Positions 15,804 to 25,789 are shown, numbered from the stretch's first letter. The stretch: DNA of 32,778 nt from an uncultured beta proteobacterium (GCA_903853895.1 CAINUX010000104.1:1-32778), one strand, 5' to 3'. Numbers and translations: made by a program. The notes: generated by a model from the sequence alone, not told the origin.

Positions 15804-18800
15804 GACACTGCCTAAAGGCCTTTACGACCGATTGATTTACGAAGACGAGGTTGGTGAGATCGCCAGTCTGTCGGGTCGACACCGAGCGTTGGTAACTGCG
15901 CCAACTGCGCACCAAAGGCGCGAGCAGTTTGTTGCCGAGTTGGTGGACCGCCTGCCCGAGCTGCTTGATGCAGCCTCTGCTGGGCAGCCGGATGCCAGCG
16001 AAAAGGCAAGGGCCGAGATTGATTTGATCCGACAACTGTTGATTCAGTTGCGCCCGGTCGAACAGGATCGTCGTTTGCTGGCGATGCCGCTCCAGTTGCT
16101 CAGGTCGGTTCACGCACCCCATGCGGATGTAAGCATGCCAGCTACGGGTCTACGCCACCCATGGCTGTTCACGTCCGCTAGAGCGGACCCGTCACTACTC
16201 AACGAGTTGCGTTCCGAACTTCGTGCTGTAGATCGGGTGGATATTCTGGTCAGCTTCATCACATGGAGCGGAGTTCGTAAATTGCTAGATGTGTTGGAGC
16301 AAGTCACTGCTCTCGATGCCCATGGCCACCCGAAGACAAAATTCAGGATACTGACGACCACCTACATCGGCGCTACCGAAGTACGCGCAGTTGATGCGTT
16401 CGCAAAGCTACCTGGTGTCGAGTTGCGGATTTCGCTTGACGGACGCCGCACGAGGCTGCACGCCAAGGCTTGGATTTTTCATCGTGTCACCAACTATGGG
16501 ACTGCTTTCGTTGGCAGTGCCAACCTGTCGGAGTCCGCATTGATTGGAGGCATCGAGTGGACAGTGAAGTTTGCTCAAGCCAGCGATTCGCCCTTGTTTT
16601 CTGCAGCGGTGGCTAATTTTGAGACCCTGTGGAACGACCGCGAATTTCAGCCCTATGACCCTCACAATGACCATCATCGTGAGGCATTGACGCGCGCTCT
16701 GGTGAGCGAACGTGGCCGTGGGGGGAGCCGCGCCGCCTCAAGCGGGACCGCAGTCGCTCTGCAGACTTGGTTTGATTTGCGTCCCAAGTCCTACCAACAG
16801 GAAATGCTCGACCAACTGGCCGCCGAGCGCCGGTTGGGACGCCGCCGCAATCTGGTGGTCGCCGCCACGGGCACGGGCAAGACCGTGGTCGCGGCTTTTG
16901 ACTACTTGCGGTTGCGTGGGGAGGAGGGCGTCGCTCCCAGATTATTGTTCATCGCGCATCGTTCTCAAATTCTTGCCCAAGCGTTGTCGACTTTTCGGCA
17001 AGTTCTTAGAGACCCCGCATTCGGTGAGCTGCTGGATGGCGACAACACACCTTCTCAGTACGAGCACATTTTCGCCACGATCAACACGGTACACAGCCGC
17101 CGCTTAGTTGAGCAACTGGGCAGTCACTTCTGGCGCATGGTCATTGTGGACGAGGCGCACCATTTGCCCGCCACGACTTTCGACCAATTCATTAACGCGG
17201 TACGGCCACATTACCTGCTAGGGCTGACAGCCACACCTGAGCGCTCTGACGGTCAAAGCCTGACGCATTACTTTGACAGCCGACCGGACGGCTCACCCGC
17301 CGTTTCGCTGCGCCTGTGGGATGCGCTCGACCAGCAATTGCTCACCCCGTTTGAGTACTACGCCACGGCTGACGACACCGATATGACTACCGTGGAGTGG
17401 GGGCGAGGTTCTGAGGTGGCGCAGCTTTCAAACATCGTATCGGGAAACGCGGTGCGAGCTAGAACGGTGGTCCACACCTTACAGACCTACGTGGCAGACT
17501 TGGATGCTCTAAAGGGTTTGGCCTTTTGCGTGAGTGTGGCGCATGCCAACTTCATGGCAGATTTCTTTAATCGTTCCGGTTTGCCATCTGTATCACTTAC
17601 GGGCACGGACTCCCAGGAAGCGCGCACGGCAGCGGTGCAAAAACTCAGTCGTGGCGAACTGAAGATGATTTGCAGTTGTGATGTATTCAATGAAGGCGTT
17701 GATATTCCTGATGCGAATGCCATTCTTCTGCTGCGTCCCACCCAAAGCCCAGTGATTTTTCAGCAACAGATTGGCCGAGGCCTGCGGCTCGCCAGGGGAA
17801 AGGATGCCTGCCTAGTGTTGGACTTTGTCGGGCTGTACAGCAATCAATTTCGCTTTGATGTTTTGCTGCGGTCGATTACCGGTAACAGCCGACGGCAAAT
17901 TGCCGATGCGGTAGCCAATGGGTTCAGCACGTTGCCGGCAGGCGTGCATATTCAGTTTGATCGGGTCGCTCGTGACCGCGTGCTGGACAACCTGAAACAG
18001 TCTCTGAATTTGAATGTGATTCGATTGTGCGCGGAGTTGGCGTCGTGGGCAGCTCTGCAAAGTGGGGCTCCTTTGCTGCTGCGCAACTTCCTACTAGATA
18101 GCCAATTGGAGCTGAGCGACATTTACACCGGTGGTGCAAATGCACGGTCATGGACCAGCCTGAAGCGCCGAGTGAACCTGGAGCTTGCCCCATTGGGTGA
18201 ACGTGAGGCAGACCTTCTCCGACGGATATATAGTCTGTTGCACGCCAACGATCCGGTGCTACTGGCAGCGTGGCAAGTCGCACTGGCTGGCGAGCAGGTG
18301 GACGCGCGACGTGTACAAATGTTGGCCTACCAATTGCTGCCAACACGTACCGAGCTTGTATCGCCGGTCGCGTTTCTGGCTCTCGTGTCAGCTAACCCGA
18401 CAGCGCACGCCGAGTTGCAGGAGATCATCGGCGTATTGCAGGAGCGCAGCTTGCTGGCGCCGCTAGCAATAGCCGGAGCGCCCCATAGTTGGACACTCGC
18501 TTTTCACGGGCGCTATTCCCGCTCGGAAATCCTGTCTGCGGTCGGTTATCAAACGCCTACGGCTCGCCCGCTTTCCGACAGCGGCTGTTTGCCCTTGGCT
18601 GAAGAAAAGATTGAACTACTGTTTGTCACCTTGGACAAGAGCGAAGGTTTTCAAGAAAGTGTTCAGTACAAGGACTACGCCATTAGCCCTGAGCTTTTCC
18701 ACTGGCAAACACAAAATCGAGCAGGTCCGAATAACAACTCAGGGCGTAGATACACCGAAAGCGCGACTAATGGTTGGAAGTTCCAACTCTTTGTCCGCGA

Positions 18801-18942
18801 AGATTGTGACGCGGCCTACTGCGCGTTGGGGCCAGTTTCGTTGGTATCGCATGAAGGGGACCGGCCTATTTCCGTTACATGGCGGCTTGAGCAACCGCTG
18901 ACAGCTGAGTTGTTCCGCAAGTTCAGCGTGTTGCGGGGTTGA
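15802..18942 (+). CDS. PLD-domain / DEAD-DEAH superfamily 2 helicase / DUF3427 protein
   Basis: This is a large (1046 residues) nuclease-helicase-like protein. Domain order is an N-terminal helical part; a phospholipase-D-type nuclease domain (about 130-290) with H220-A-K222 and FVGSANLSESAL; helicase domain 1 with Walker A ATGTGKT (355-361), motif II DEAHH (450-454) and motif III GLTATPERSDG; helicase domain 2 with CDVFNEGVDIPDA and motif VI QQQIGRGLRL (about 654-663); and a C-terminal DUF3427 region (about 900-1046) with FHGRYSRSEILSAVGYQT, ELLFVTLDKSEG and YKDYAISPELFHWQTQN. Only one HxK motif is seen, so a dimer would be needed for PLD catalysis (family knowledge). Such proteins are thought to act on foreign or damaged DNA; no role is proven here. 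ATG 15802 is the first start of the frame, with a weak GAGA ribosome binding site. GC and codon use look somewhat lower and less biased than in the flanking housekeeping genes. It ends at a terminator shared with convergent argG. Confidence 0.9.
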   Translation: MTLPKGLYDRLIYEDEVGEIASLSGRHRALVTAPTAHQRREQFVAELVDRLPELLDAASAGQPDASEKARAEIDLIRQLLIQLRPVEQDRRLLAMPLQLLRSVHAPHADVSMPATGLRHPWLFTSARADPSLLNELRSELRAVDRVDILVSFITWSGVRKLLDVLEQVTALDAHGHPKTKFRILTTTYIGATEVRAVDAFAKLPGVELRISLDGRRTRLHAKAWIFHRVTNYGTAFVGSANLSESALIGGIEWTVKFAQASDSPLFSAAVANFETLWNDREFQPYDPHNDHHREALTRALVSERGRGGSRAASSGTAVALQTWFDLRPKSYQQEMLDQLAAERRLGRRRNLVVAATGTGKTVVAAFDYLRLRGEEGVAPRLLFIAHRSQILAQALSTFRQVLRDPAFGELLDGDNTPSQYEHIFATINTVHSRRLVEQLGSHFWRMVIVDEAHHLPATTFDQFINAVRPHYLLGLTATPERSDGQSLTHYFDSRPDGSPAVSLRLWDALDQQLLTPFEYYATADDTDMTTVEWGRGSEVAQLSNIVSGNAVRARTVVHTLQTYVADLDALKGLAFCVSVAHANFMADFFNRSGLPSVSLTGTDSQEARTAAVQKLSRGELKMICSCDVFNEGVDIPDANAILLLRPTQSPVIFQQQIGRGLRLARGKDACLVLDFVGLYSNQFRFDVLLRSITGNSRRQIADAVANGFSTLPAGVHIQFDRVARDRVLDNLKQSLNLNVIRLCAELASWAALQSGAPLLLRNFLLDSQLELSDIYTGGANARSWTSLKRRVNLELAPLGEREADLLRRIYSLLHANDPVLLAAWQVALAGEQVDARRVQMLAYQLLPTRTELVSPVAFLALVSANPTAHAELQEIIGVLQERSLLAPLAIAGAPHSWTLAFHGRYSRSEILSAVGYQTPTARPLSDSGCLPLAEEKIELLFVTLDKSEGFQESVQYKDYAISPELFHWQTQNRAGPNNNSGRRYTESATNGWKFQLFVREDCDAAYCALGPVSLVSHEGDRPISVTWRLEQPLTAELFRKFSVLRG

Positions 18943-18956
18943 GGTCATCTACAAAA

Positions 18957-18994
18957 GACAAAGCCCGCCAAGCGTCAACTCGGCGGGCTTTGTC
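18957..18994. terminator. Bidirectional intrinsic terminator between helicase gene and argG
   Basis: Perfect 13-base arms GACAAAGCCCGCC (18957-18969) and GGCGGGCTTTGTC (18982-18994) enclose a 12-base loop. The A-rich left flank and T-containing right flank allow function in both directions, which fits the two convergent genes. Confidence 0.85.
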
Positions 18995-19014
18995 ATTGGG
19001 GCTTTAACCGGGGC

Positions 19015-20346
<1,332 letters not shown>

Positions 20347-20400
20347 TTATGGCCTCTAGCCCTCGTGAAATATGCTTGAGCAGCTATCAAAAATATAGCT
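20347..20400 (-). repeat. Interspersed repeat copy forming the argG leader
   Basis: On the minus strand: ATATTTTTGATAGCTGCTC, then AAGCATATTTCACGAGGGC and TAGAGGCC, ending right at the argG start. It fills almost the whole gap between ppnP and argG and contains the AGAGG used here as the likely argG ribosome binding site. Confidence 0.75.
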
Positions 20401-20416
20401 ATTCGGGAAGCGGCGC

Positions 20417-20743
20417 TTAACCGAAGTGGCAGATGTAGTGGTAGGCGTCAAAGCCTTCCGTGACGCGGATGTCGAACTTGGCATTGCCCGGCACACTGAA
20501 TTGCTCGCCAGCCGACGACTTGACCCAGGCATCGGTGCCGGCCAGCTTGTATTCGCAGCTGCCGGCCACGCACTCCATGATTTCTGGGGCGCCGGTGTTG
20601 AAGGTCAGCGTGGCGGGCAGGATCACGCCGACGGATTTCTTGGTGCCATCGGCAAAGGTGATGCCGTGGCTGACGCATTTGCCGTCAAAGTAGACGTTGG
20701 CGGCGGTGGTGACGGAAACGCCGTCGATTTTGGTAGTAGTCAT
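20417..20743 (-). CDS. ppnP: Pyrimidine/purine nucleoside phosphorylase (DUF1255)
   Basis: This is a small cupin-fold enzyme that splits nucleosides with phosphate into base and ribose-1-phosphate. It has 108 residues, close to the usual 94-105. Typical sequence: NVYFDGKCVSHGITFADGTK (about 17-36), KSVGVILPATLTFNTGAPEI (about 36-55), MECVAGSCEYKL (about 56-67), and FSVPGNAKFDIRVTEGFDAY followed by HYICHFG at the end. ATG 20743 begins the only family-like N-terminus; no clear ribosome binding site is seen. It lies upstream of argG on the same strand. Confidence 0.95.
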   Translation of the reverse strand: MTTTKIDGVSVTTAANVYFDGKCVSHGITFADGTKKSVGVILPATLTFNTGAPEIMECVAGSCEYKLAGTDAWVKSSAGEQFSVPGNAKFDIRVTEGFDAYHYICHFG

Positions 20744-20802
20744 GCTGCTGATTTTAAGGGTGGACGAATCTCGGTGGAAAACATGGGCGCGGCATGGGAT
20801 GC

Positions 20803-20880
20803 GGCGAGTCTGACCCGGATGTCGGGGGCGATTTCAAAAAGCGAAGCGTATGAGCCCCCGGCATTCGGGTCAGACTCGCC
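20803..20880. repeat. Long imperfect palindrome overlapping the end of the ArsC-like gene
   Basis: The left arm (20803-20829) and right arm (20854-20880) are each 27 bases and differ at two positions: GGCGAGTCTGACCCG..ATG then CGGGGGC. The loop is 24 bases. The right arm carries the last codons and the stop (20870-20872) of the ArsC-like gene. It could form a strong hairpin in the transcript and may act as terminator or as mRNA end protection for that gene. Confidence 0.8.
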
Positions 20881-21211
20881 ACTTCGAAGCGTCAAATCCA
20901 ACAGTAATGCGGCCGTCCGCCCACTCTACGACCGGGCGCTTGATGATGCTGGCCTGGGTCAGAACCAGCGCGCGGGCGCTGGCGGCGTCCACCACGGCAG
21001 CCTGGGCGGCGGCGTCGAGCTTGCGCCACATCGTGCCCTTGCGGTTGACCAGGGTTTCCCAGCCGACTGCGGCCAGCCAGGCGTCCAGGTGCGCCTCGGG
21101 CACACCCTGTTTCTTGAAGTCATGGAAGCTGTAGTCCACGCCGTGGTCGGTGAGCCAGGTGCGGGCTTTTTTGACGGTGTCGCAGTTGGGAATGCCGTAG
21201 AGGGTAATCAT
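20870..21211 (-). CDS. ArsC/Spx-family thioredoxin-fold protein (YffB-like)
   Basis: This 113-residue protein is related to arsenate reductase and Spx. The N-terminus MITLYGIPNCDTVKKARTWL has the single active-site-type Cys10 followed by DTVKKA, as in the YffB/arsC-related group; the resistance-type reductases have a different surrounding sequence. Other kept pieces are GVDYSFHDFKKQGV, VNRKGTMWRKL and SIIKRPVVEWADGRITVGFD. The start is ATG 21211: the frame is open further upstream, but the added residues resemble no family member and overlap the divergent transporter promoter. The last three residues and stop lie in the palindrome at 20854-20880. The function of this group is not established; thiol chemistry is likely. 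Confidence 0.88.
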   Translation of the reverse strand: MITLYGIPNCDTVKKARTWLTDHGVDYSFHDFKKQGVPEAHLDAWLAAVGWETLVNRKGTMWRKLDAAAQAAVVDAASARALVLTQASIIKRPVVEWADGRITVGFDASKWRV

Positions 21212-21330
21212 GTCCACGATTTTCGCATAGCCCTTCTGGGCTATAGGGCTTGGTGGGCATAGCTGTGATACTTGAAATGCACCACAGTAGATGTGAAATT
21301 TACGCGAAATTTTTGTAGAGGACCCGCCGC

Positions 21331-22575
21331 ATGAGCACCCCCAACACACCCAAATGGGTGGCCGGTTTCAAGTCGGATTACGACAAGCTGTTGGTCAAGA
21401 AATGGTCGTCCTACCTGGGTGCGGTATTGTTGATGGTTGTCATCCTGGCGTTGATGATCAACGGCATGGTCTGGGGTGTATTTGGCGGCGTCAAGTTCTG
21501 GGGTGACTGGTTCAACAACCTGATCGGCCTGGGCCCTATGCTGGGCTTGTCCAGTGAGCGCATGCCGCTGTGGATGCACAGCATGTCGCTGATGAACATC
21601 ATGCTCGTGCTGGGCGCCTTTTGTGCGGCGCTGCTGTCCCGCCAGTTTTCTCCAATGCGTCCACCCAAGATCGAGTACCTGTGGGCCTTGCTGGGGGGTG
21701 CCCTGATGGGCATTGGCGCGGCCCTGGCGGGCGGCTGCACCACGGGCGGTTTTTTCAACCCGGTGCTGCATGCGTCGCCTGCCGGTTGGGCGATGTGGGC
21801 TGGACTGCTGGCCGGCGCAGCCATCGGCTTCAAATTGTTGTATTGGACGCTCGAAAACATCGAGTGGGGCACAAAGGCACCCCCGAGCTTGCAGGTGCCC
21901 GCGGGCCTGGTTGCGTCGTACCCCTTGATCGGTTGGGTGGTGGCGCTGGGTGCGCTGGTCTTGGCGCTGGTGTGGCTGTATTCCGGGAGTGCACCGCTGG
22001 TTTACCGCGCGCCCATTGTGCTGGCCGGGTTTGCGATTGGTTTCATCATGCACCGCTCGCGCCTGTGTTTTGCGCGCGCCTTCCGTGAGCCGTTCGTGAC
22101 GGCGGAGGGCGAGATGACCAAGGCGGTCATTCTGGCGCTGGCCATCGGCATGCCGATCGCAGCCCTGCTGTTTCAGAAAAAAGTGATTGACCCCTACATC
22201 GCCATTCCGGCCACGTTCTGGATCGGCTCGCTGGCGGGGGGCGTCATCTTTGGTATCGGGATGATTTTTGCCGGCGGCTGTGCCTCGGGCTCGTTGTGGC
22301 GCATGGGCGAGGGGCATGTCAAGCTGTGGGTGGCCATGTTCTTTTTTGCCTGGAGCGGCTCCACCGCCAGCGCGCTGTTCAAGAAGTTCGGCCTCAGTGC
22401 GGTGGACGAAGACAACACCGACGCTTTTGAGCGCACCAACCTGGGTTTTCAGGCCTTCATGCCCGACATGTTCACCAGTTGGGGTATCAGCTTCCTGGTA
22501 TCAGGTAGCCTGCTGTTGGCTTGGTACGCCTGGGTGCGCTACAACGAATCGACTGAAAAATTCACCCTGATGTAG
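21331..22575 (+). CDS. YeeE/YedE family membrane transporter (sulfur-compound type)
   Basis: This is an integral membrane protein of 414 residues with about ten hydrophobic segments, containing two DUF395-type repeats. Conserved features of the family are the cysteines in AGGCTTGGFFNP (Cys136), RSRLCFARAFRE (Cys246) and AGGCASGSLWRMGEG (Cys317). Some members import thiosulfate through such Cys residues, while YedE proteins are linked to selenium; which applies here cannot be told. ATG 21331 has AGAGGA at 21317-21322. The gene is divergent from the ArsC-like gene (119-base gap). No TusA/SirA-type gene, a frequent partner, is next to it. Confidence 0.92.
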   Translation: MSTPNTPKWVAGFKSDYDKLLVKKWSSYLGAVLLMVVILALMINGMVWGVFGGVKFWGDWFNNLIGLGPMLGLSSERMPLWMHSMSLMNIMLVLGAFCAALLSRQFSPMRPPKIEYLWALLGGALMGIGAALAGGCTTGGFFNPVLHASPAGWAMWAGLLAGAAIGFKLLYWTLENIEWGTKAPPSLQVPAGLVASYPLIGWVVALGALVLALVWLYSGSAPLVYRAPIVLAGFAIGFIMHRSRLCFARAFREPFVTAEGEMTKAVILALAIGMPIAALLFQKKVIDPYIAIPATFWIGSLAGGVIFGIGMIFAGGCASGSLWRMGEGHVKLWVAMFFFAWSGSTASALFKKFGLSAVDEDNTDAFERTNLGFQAFMPDMFTSWGISFLVSGSLLLAWYAWVRYNESTEKFTLM

Positions 22576-22770
22576 GTGTATCGGGCTGGCGCACTGCGTG
22601 CGCATGGCCATCCGCATGGACTGCCCGGTGGTCACCGGAGCCGCTAGCCCCGGTCAAACAGCCATACGTTGCTATTCCATTTATAGTGATCTGCCGATGG
22701 TGTGGTGATCGCTGCCGCGTTTTGGGTTTTGCTTCCTACAATGCCCGTTCAACCTCTTCGCGAGACACCC
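22576..22770. other. Intergenic region between the YeeE gene and the TldD-like gene
   Basis: Small inverted repeats are visible: GCGCA-CTGCG-TGCGC (about 22590-22604), and CCGGTG-GT-CACCGG a little further on (about 22625-22638). Neither is followed by a T run, so they are weak terminator candidates. An alternative in-frame TldD start at 22741 lies here. Confidence 0.35.
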
Positions 22771-24147
22771 ATGCCCCAGACCGCAACGACCACCACCGCG
22801 ACCACTGACTACCTTGAAACCCGCCGCCATGAGCTGCGCAAGATGCGCATGCTGATGGTGGATGGCAACTTGACGACCAACCTGCACAGCACCGAAGGCG
22901 GTGTCAGTGCACGGGTACACCATGGCGGTTACTGGGGCTTTTCGGCGGCTCCGGGCGCAGGTGGAGCCGACCAGATCGCGCAGGTCGTGCAGAAGGCGCG
23001 CAGCAATGCCCAAGCCATGGGCCGGTTTGGGGTGCGCCAGGCGCTGGCACTGGGCGGAGAAAGCTACATCGGCGAGCACCACTTTATCGGCAGGCCGATG
23101 CTCAGTGCAGCAGAGTGCAACGAGCGCTTGCACGCACTGCACACTTTTTGCAAGCAACGCTATCCCGCCTTGCGCAGCACACGGCTGTTGCTTGCCGACG
23201 AGCACCACAGCAAGTGGTTGACAACCAGCCGTGGCGGCGAATCGTTGGCGAGCATCCAGCGGGCCCTGTGCTACGTCACCTTTATGGCCAACGCTATGGA
23301 TGGCAGCCCGATTGAACTGAATCACCCGATCTCGTGGAAGGGCAGCGTAGCCGATGGCGAACTGGCCCCTGAACAACTGGCTGCGCAACTCGACCAGTTG
23401 TACGAACATCTGCAAGCCAAGCGCCACGCCGTGCCGGCGCGTGGTGGCATGCAAACGGTGGTACTGGCCCCCGCACTGGCTGGCATGCTGGCGCATGAGG
23501 CAATGGGTCACCCCTGCGAAGGCGATATCGTCCTGGGCGGTGCGATAACCGCCAGCATGGTGGGGCAGCGTATAGCCAGTGACTTGGTCAGCATGGTGGA
23601 TGTTGCCCACAGTTGGCAGGGTCAGGAAGCGCTGATGCCTGTGTATGTGGACGATGAAGGCACACCAGCGCATGATGCGGTGCTCATCGACAAGGGCATT
23701 CTGGGCGGCTTCATGCACAGTCGCGAGACTGCCGAACGACTGGGGAAGACCCCGACCGGTAACGCACGCGCCTATGCGCCTGGCGACGAGCCACTGGTGC
23801 GCATGCGCAATACCGTCATCCTGCCCGGAATCTCCAAGCTCGACGAGATGGTGGCGGGTGTGGACAGTGGCTACCTGCTGATGAAGACCGGCAACGGGCA
23901 GGCCGACAGCACCACTGAATTTATGTTTGGCGTAACGATGGCATATGAGATCAACGGTGGAAAGCTGGGCCCCGCCATTCGGGACACCACGGTGTCTGGC
24001 TCCGCCATCAAGGTTTTGCAGAGTGTCGATGCCGTGTCGGATGACATGCATTGGGACGCGGCCGGCTATTGCGGCAAGAAGCAGCCCATGGTTGTGGCCA
24101 TGGGTGGACCAGCCCTGCGGGCACGTGCCCACTTGGGCGGTGAATAA
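22771..24147 (+). CDS. TldD/PmbA family metallopeptidase, catalytic subunit (TldD type)
   Basis: TldD and TldE form a heterodimeric zinc protease that cuts unfolded peptides; TldD holds the zinc. This 458-residue protein has the HExxxH motif H242-E-A-M-G-H247 (in LAHEAMGHPCEGD) and a C-terminal Cys434 in GYCGKKQP, matching the third zinc ligand of E. coli TldD. The partner gene follows with a 22-base gap. ATG 22771 (MPQTATTTT) is chosen; ATG 22741 and a GTG at 22702 are in-frame alternatives with no better ribosome binding site. It reads EFMFGVTMAYEINGGKLGPA and IRDTTVSGSAIKVLQSVDAV near the end, typical of the family. It is shorter and more divergent than E. coli TldD, so it may be a paralogue of the standard pair. 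Confidence 0.92.
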   Translation: MPQTATTTTATTDYLETRRHELRKMRMLMVDGNLTTNLHSTEGGVSARVHHGGYWGFSAAPGAGGADQIAQVVQKARSNAQAMGRFGVRQALALGGESYIGEHHFIGRPMLSAAECNERLHALHTFCKQRYPALRSTRLLLADEHHSKWLTTSRGGESLASIQRALCYVTFMANAMDGSPIELNHPISWKGSVADGELAPEQLAAQLDQLYEHLQAKRHAVPARGGMQTVVLAPALAGMLAHEAMGHPCEGDIVLGGAITASMVGQRIASDLVSMVDVAHSWQGQEALMPVYVDDEGTPAHDAVLIDKGILGGFMHSRETAERLGKTPTGNARAYAPGDEPLVRMRNTVILPGISKLDEMVAGVDSGYLLMKTGNGQADSTTEFMFGVTMAYEINGGKLGPAIRDTTVSGSAIKVLQSVDAVSDDMHWDAAGYCGKKQPMVVAMGGPALRARAHLGGE

Positions 24148-24169
24148 TTCAATGCAAGGGCCAACGACC

Positions 24170-25474
24170 ATGAACTTACAAACCATTGCCGAACACGCAT
24201 TGACCGCCTTGCAGCATGAGGGCGCGGATGCTGCGCAGGCCACGGCCAGCCGCAGCGCGCTGACCGAATTGAATATCACCCATAGTGAACCGAGTTTGCT
24301 GCGCAGTACCGAGAACCACAAGCTCAGCCTCGTGGGTATCTGGGATGGCCGCAAGGCCAGCACCGAGCTTTCGGATCTGTCTGGCATCGGATTGGATGAG
24401 GTCGCTCGCACCTTGCGTGCACAGGCCGCGGCGGCTCCGCAGGACCCTGCTCACGCGGTGTCCAGCGACCAGCGCGTCGCCATCACGCGCGGGCCGCTGG
24501 AGGCGGATCTTGGTGCATTGACGGATGCGGCGCATGACATTCTGGATTTTCGGGCCCGAGAGACGCCGAGCATGAACATTGAAGAGGGCTCAACGGCGCA
24601 CACGCTGGCCAAGTCGTATACGCTGACCAGCGGGGGGAGTCAGCTCGATTGCACGCTGGGTTGGTACGGCCTGAGTGTGTTTGGCACGGCGCGCGGTCCC
24701 GGCCCTGACGGGCAACTCCGCACCAGTTCATTCAACTACGGGGGGGGGGAGACAGAAGACCTGCGCAGCGCACCTGCCAGCGAACGGTTTGGCATGGGCG
24801 ACATGATGCGCGACTTGACCCGCTCTGTGGTGACGCAGGGCGTCACGGAATGTTTTGGTGGCAAGTTTGTGGGTGATGTGGTGCTGTCACCCATGGCTGT
24901 GGCCACACTGTTGGGGTGGTTTCAAGGGCAAGTGAGTGATCTGGCCTTGATTTCGGGCAGCTCTATGTTCCGTGACCGCGTGGGCGAACTCGTAGCCTCG
25001 CCCATGTTGAGTCTGGCCAGTCGGTTCGATGCCCCTGGAGTCGTCGCCGTGTCTGCCGATGCGTTTGTGGCGGCGCCCGTGCAGTTGCTGGCGCACGGGC
25101 GCCTTCAAACGTTGACCCCCAGCCTGTATGGCAGCCGAAAGACCGGCCTGGCGCATGTACCCACGGCGTCCAGCGGTTGGGAGTTGCAGGCCGGATCCAC
25201 ACCATTGGCCGAACTGTTGCACGGTGTGCCACGCGGTGCGGTGGTCGGGCGTTTGTCCATGGGCAGCCCGGCTGCCAACGGCGACTTTTCCGGGATCATC
25301 AAAAACAGTTTTGCGATGGATGGCGGAATTGTAGGCACGGCCCTCTCCGAGACCATGATCAACGGCAACGTGGCGCAGATGCTGCGCGATGTGGTGGCCG
25401 TCAGCGCCGAGCGCATCGATGCCGGCGGCTGGTGCATGCCCTGGGTGCGGGTGTCCGGGCTGCACTTCTCTTAA
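24170..25474 (+). CDS. TldD/PmbA family protein, non-catalytic partner (TldE/PmbA type)
   Basis: This 434-residue protein lacks any HExxxH motif, as expected for the TldE/PmbA-type subunit. ATG 24170 has AAGGG at 24156-24160; an in-frame ATG at 24152 is possible but poorly spaced. Family features include LLRSTENHKLSLVGIWDGRK near residues 43-62 and the C-terminal run NGDFSGIIKNSFAMDGGIVG, ALSETMINGNVAQMLRDVVA. The gene follows tldD-like closely, consistent with translation of both from one mRNA. A run of ten G at 24740-24749 encodes Gly-Gly-Gly and is a slippage-prone site; the frame stays open across it. Confidence 0.9.
   Translation: MNLQTIAEHALTALQHEGADAAQATASRSALTELNITHSEPSLLRSTENHKLSLVGIWDGRKASTELSDLSGIGLDEVARTLRAQAAAAPQDPAHAVSSDQRVAITRGPLEADLGALTDAAHDILDFRARETPSMNIEEGSTAHTLAKSYTLTSGGSQLDCTLGWYGLSVFGTARGPGPDGQLRTSSFNYGGGETEDLRSAPASERFGMGDMMRDLTRSVVTQGVTECFGGKFVGDVVLSPMAVATLLGWFQGQVSDLALISGSSMFRDRVGELVASPMLSLASRFDAPGVVAVSADAFVAAPVQLLAHGRLQTLTPSLYGSRKTGLAHVPTASSGWELQAGSTPLAELLHGVPRGAVVGRLSMGSPAANGDFSGIIKNSFAMDGGIVGTALSETMINGNVAQMLRDVVAVSAERIDAGGWCMPWVRVSGLHFS
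24740..24749 (+). repeat. Run of ten G inside the TldE/PmbA-type gene
   Basis: Reads TAC followed by ten G and AG, coding Y-G-G-G-E. A gain or loss of one G would truncate the protein. Confidence 0.85.
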
Positions 25475-25492
25475 GAACTCTCTTCTGAGCCC

Positions 25493-25586
25493 GCAGAAGG
25501 GATGGGGCGAACGCCGCCGTTCGTGTCCCCCGCCCGTTCCGGGCTCCTCCTTGACCTCACTTTGGCATTCACCCCATCCCTTCTGC
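25493..25586 (+). repeat. Structured repeat element 1 between the TldE-type gene and folC
   Basis: Outer arms GCAGAAGGGATGGGG (25493-25507) and its exact complement (25572-25586) enclose a core (25523-25555) reading GTGTCCCCCGCCCG..CGGGCTCCTCCTTGACC. The same core occurs inverted in element 2. It begins 19 bases after the TldE stop and can form a long hairpin. Confidence 0.75.
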
Positions 25587-25642
25587 TGCGAAGGTGCGCT
25601 TTGTTCTCGTATTTCTTCTATACGTGCACCAATTGCAGTGGC

Positions 25643-25734
25643 GGATCAGGTGGGTTGGGCGTTTTGCGCAGGTAAAGGAGGAGCCCGCACAGCGGGCGGG
25701 GGACACGGAGCAAAACGTCCGACCCACCTGATCC
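25643..25734 (-). repeat. Structured repeat element 2, inverted relative to element 1
   Basis: Outer arms (25643-25666 and 25711-25734, 24 bases, two mismatches; GGATCAGGTGGGT..CGTTTTG) enclose the core GGTAAAGGAGGAGCCCGC..GCGGGCGGGGGACAC (25671-25706). The reverse complement of the core matches the core of element 1, while the outer arms of the two elements are unrelated. Confidence 0.75.
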
Positions 25735-25789
25735 ACCGTTGACCCTGAAGATGCCGGGTCCAAACGGGTCGGCGACAATCAGCGACTCT

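Noticed and set aside
22681-24411. 576-residue open frame antisense to the TldD-type gene
   Set aside because: Same kind of shadow; the opposite strand has full zinc-peptidase motifs.
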